From assembly GCF_021155765.1 (NCBI RefSeq), contig NC_060105.1:15223001-15287000 (forward strand): a stretch of 64,000 bases of DNA, given 5' to 3'. The stretch comes from Diprion similis. Taxonomy: Eukaryota > Arthropoda > Insecta > Hymenoptera > Diprionidae. Numbering within the stretch: the first letter of the stretch is position 1; every line of letters starts with the position of its first letter. Position numbers and translations under genes: made by a program. Below, piece by piece: positions 62,139 through 64,000 of this stretch. The notes under the pieces are model-generated. The model was not told the DNA's origin. It saw only the letters and a program-made list of their open reading frames with translations, and made no database searches.

Positions 62139-64000
62139 TTGCTGCTGAAATTCCAAAAATGCCGTAATGTCAAGGATAAAACGTACTTGGCTCTAAGTAC
62201 CAGCTCATAATTTGATTGAACCAAAAAAGACAAAGTTCCAATAGACGGGTACGATTATATCAGATTCGAATAAGAAATCAAAGAAACTAAGAAAATCTGA
62301 AAAGCTTAAACTATCGGCGATTCAGGAAAGTTAATGTTTCAGGCTGTAATGCGGCTACCGTATTTCCGAAGCGGCCCTCGAAGTCTGAAAGATCGACCGT
62401 ATAGAAGCCGCGATATGAACCACGCAGAAAACATTAGTCAGTCAGAAAACTATCCCCCACTTGCTTTGTTAGTACCCGTACAGCATGCATTGAAATTAAT
62501 AGTTAGGCGAAATTAGGAAATTAACAATAACCCGCGTCGTCTACACCGCGTACAAGAAACAGATGTATTTTTCCCCTGACAGCATAATGAATAGATATAA
62601 TGTTATGTTACAAATTAAAAACTTGATGTTTTACGAAATCTTCCAATTTTACCGCAAAATTCAGAATATCTAATTCGAGAAAAAAATAAACTACTATATT
62701 TATAATTGCCTTATACCAGAAGTCATTGGGGAATTCAATTTAATTGACACATTAATTCTTTTTACCATTTAACGAATTTTCGCCAAATTCGATGAACAAA
62801 AGAAATATTTGTGAATTTAAGATACGAATGGAATGAAATGTGTATGTCAAATGTTTGCAGTTTCGGCATAAGTCACATATTCGAAATAGGCTCGCATGCT
62901 ATGCTCTATTTTTTTTTGATAAATGGTAAATGAAAACTGAAAAAGTTGTAAACTGATAACAACTTATAATAAAACTTTGTAGCACTATATTATGTATACT
63001 GTGTATACGATATCCTCGCACAAAGAGATCGAGTATTTAATTTTTTTTTGACTTCTAGAAAACAATAGATTGGAGTTGGAGTTACCTTACCACACAATTG
63101 AGTCATCATCAATCATTAGCATACATCAATAATACCACATTTGCAGCATACTCATCATTGCAGCATTATTTTATAAACATCGTTGAAACTGTTGGTCGTG
63201 AAGAAAGAATGACGTCATCAGCACCTGTCCATCAATTCGTTTTGTTCACGTGTGTGTGTGTGTGTGTGTGCGCGTGTGTGGTGTGACCGCGCGGAGGCGA
63301 GTAAGTGAGCTTATGAGTGAAAGTGTACTGAAATACATACGTATACACGTACAAGAATGTGTAAAGTATTGGGCATTTCAAACCACTCCCCTACTGCTCC
63401 TGCAGCTGCTGGGTGTAATTTTTGTGACAAACAATATACAGAAACATGTATCATATGTTAGAATCGTATTGGCTTTATCTGTTGCTTGGCAAGAATGTAA
63501 AATTATTACGTAACGCAATGATTTTACTATCGAGAGATACAAGTGTTATATAAGATTAAATTGCATTGTTGAAACCTTGAACCTATTGAGAAATTCCTGA
63601 AAGAAAAGAATAAATAATAGATATGAAATTAGAGGCTTCACCACGTTCCAGTTAAAAATGTAAATTATGTTATAATTACGTACAAAGGATATCGAAATAT
63701 CGTCATTGAAGTATTTTATAAGACTTTGGACTAACGTTGAAAATTAATAGGAAGTATCGCTTGACCTTCCCGTATGTTAGAATGGTGAAACGAAACAATA
63801 GAAAAAGCCAATATCAGGAGTGATAGGAATAACAGTAATAAGAATGAGTAAACCGACAAAACAAGGTCACTTTCAACTCAGTGGGGTCAAAATCGATGAA
63901 GATGTAACTTTATACGAAATATTAAAGGCGACTTTTTTTTTTAAATTTAACCGTGTACGTGTGTACGACTGTATTGTATTGTAATGTAGCATGTAGGTAT
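62139..64000. other. Upstream of ZC3H4, no gene recognised
   Basis: AT-rich DNA that probably contains the 5' UTR exon and promoter of the ZC3H4 homologue. No supported coding frame. The frame 62334-62516 has no recognisable family signature. Confidence 0.4.
63249..63281. repeat. TG/CG dinucleotide microsatellite
   Basis: A (GT)n run with a short CGCG interruption. Open frames through it (VCVCVCVR) are artefacts. Confidence 0.9.

Overview
The window is animal nuclear DNA, almost certainly from an insect. All four host genes are interrupted by short GT-AG introns and encode insect-like versions of conserved eukaryotic proteins. The rest is AT-rich and packed with insect-type mobile elements (Copia, Ty3/Gypsy, Mutator-like, Transib-like, P-like, many MITEs and fold-back elements). 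A hymenopteran is plausible, but that is inference. I see no prokaryotic gene, CRISPR array, rRNA or tRNA.

Left part (1-36.8 kb) is a transposon graveyard. A TA-flanked MITE (644-1176) precedes a decayed Mutator-like element (1868-6373). Its transposase gene was split by a 1.69 kb Transib-like element whose 5-bp CGTCG duplication is still intact. A TTAA-flanked MITE (6405-7003) abuts a decayed Copia gag-pol (7006-10971, minus). Then come a 0.6 kb MITE and a decayed Ty3/Gypsy gag-pol (13351-17840, minus), whose reverse transcriptase is split by a P-type MITE. A 2 kb palindrome (18752-20762) carries a 280-bp solo-LTR-like insertion. A second Mutator-like element (22534-25349) has an uninterrupted 609-codon transposase ORF. 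It is bordered by a perfect 73-bp direct repeat, far longer than the duplication expected for this class. A P-element transposase remnant, another 0.65 kb MITE and a 1.19 kb palindrome follow.

Right part (36.8-64 kb) holds four host genes separated by more repeats: a CAMLG/GET2 homologue (minus, 3 exons), the F-actin capping protein beta subunit (plus, 4 exons), LSM8 (plus, 4 exons, first intron of U12 type) and a ZC3H4/suppressor-of-sable homologue (minus, 8 coding exons, 1277 aa). I deduced exon borders by hand from splice sites, reading-frame phase and family resemblance. Every junction keeps frame and the coding sums are multiples of three (CAMLG 235 aa, CAPZB 273 aa, LSM8 96 aa, ZC3H4 1277 aa). 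The genes act in unrelated processes: tail-anchored protein insertion, actin capping, U6 snRNP assembly, and early transcription termination/RNA surveillance. They do not form a functional cluster.

The observations most worth following up are the 73-bp direct repeat around the intact Mutator-like element, and the two nested insertions whose removal restores the interrupted reading frame.
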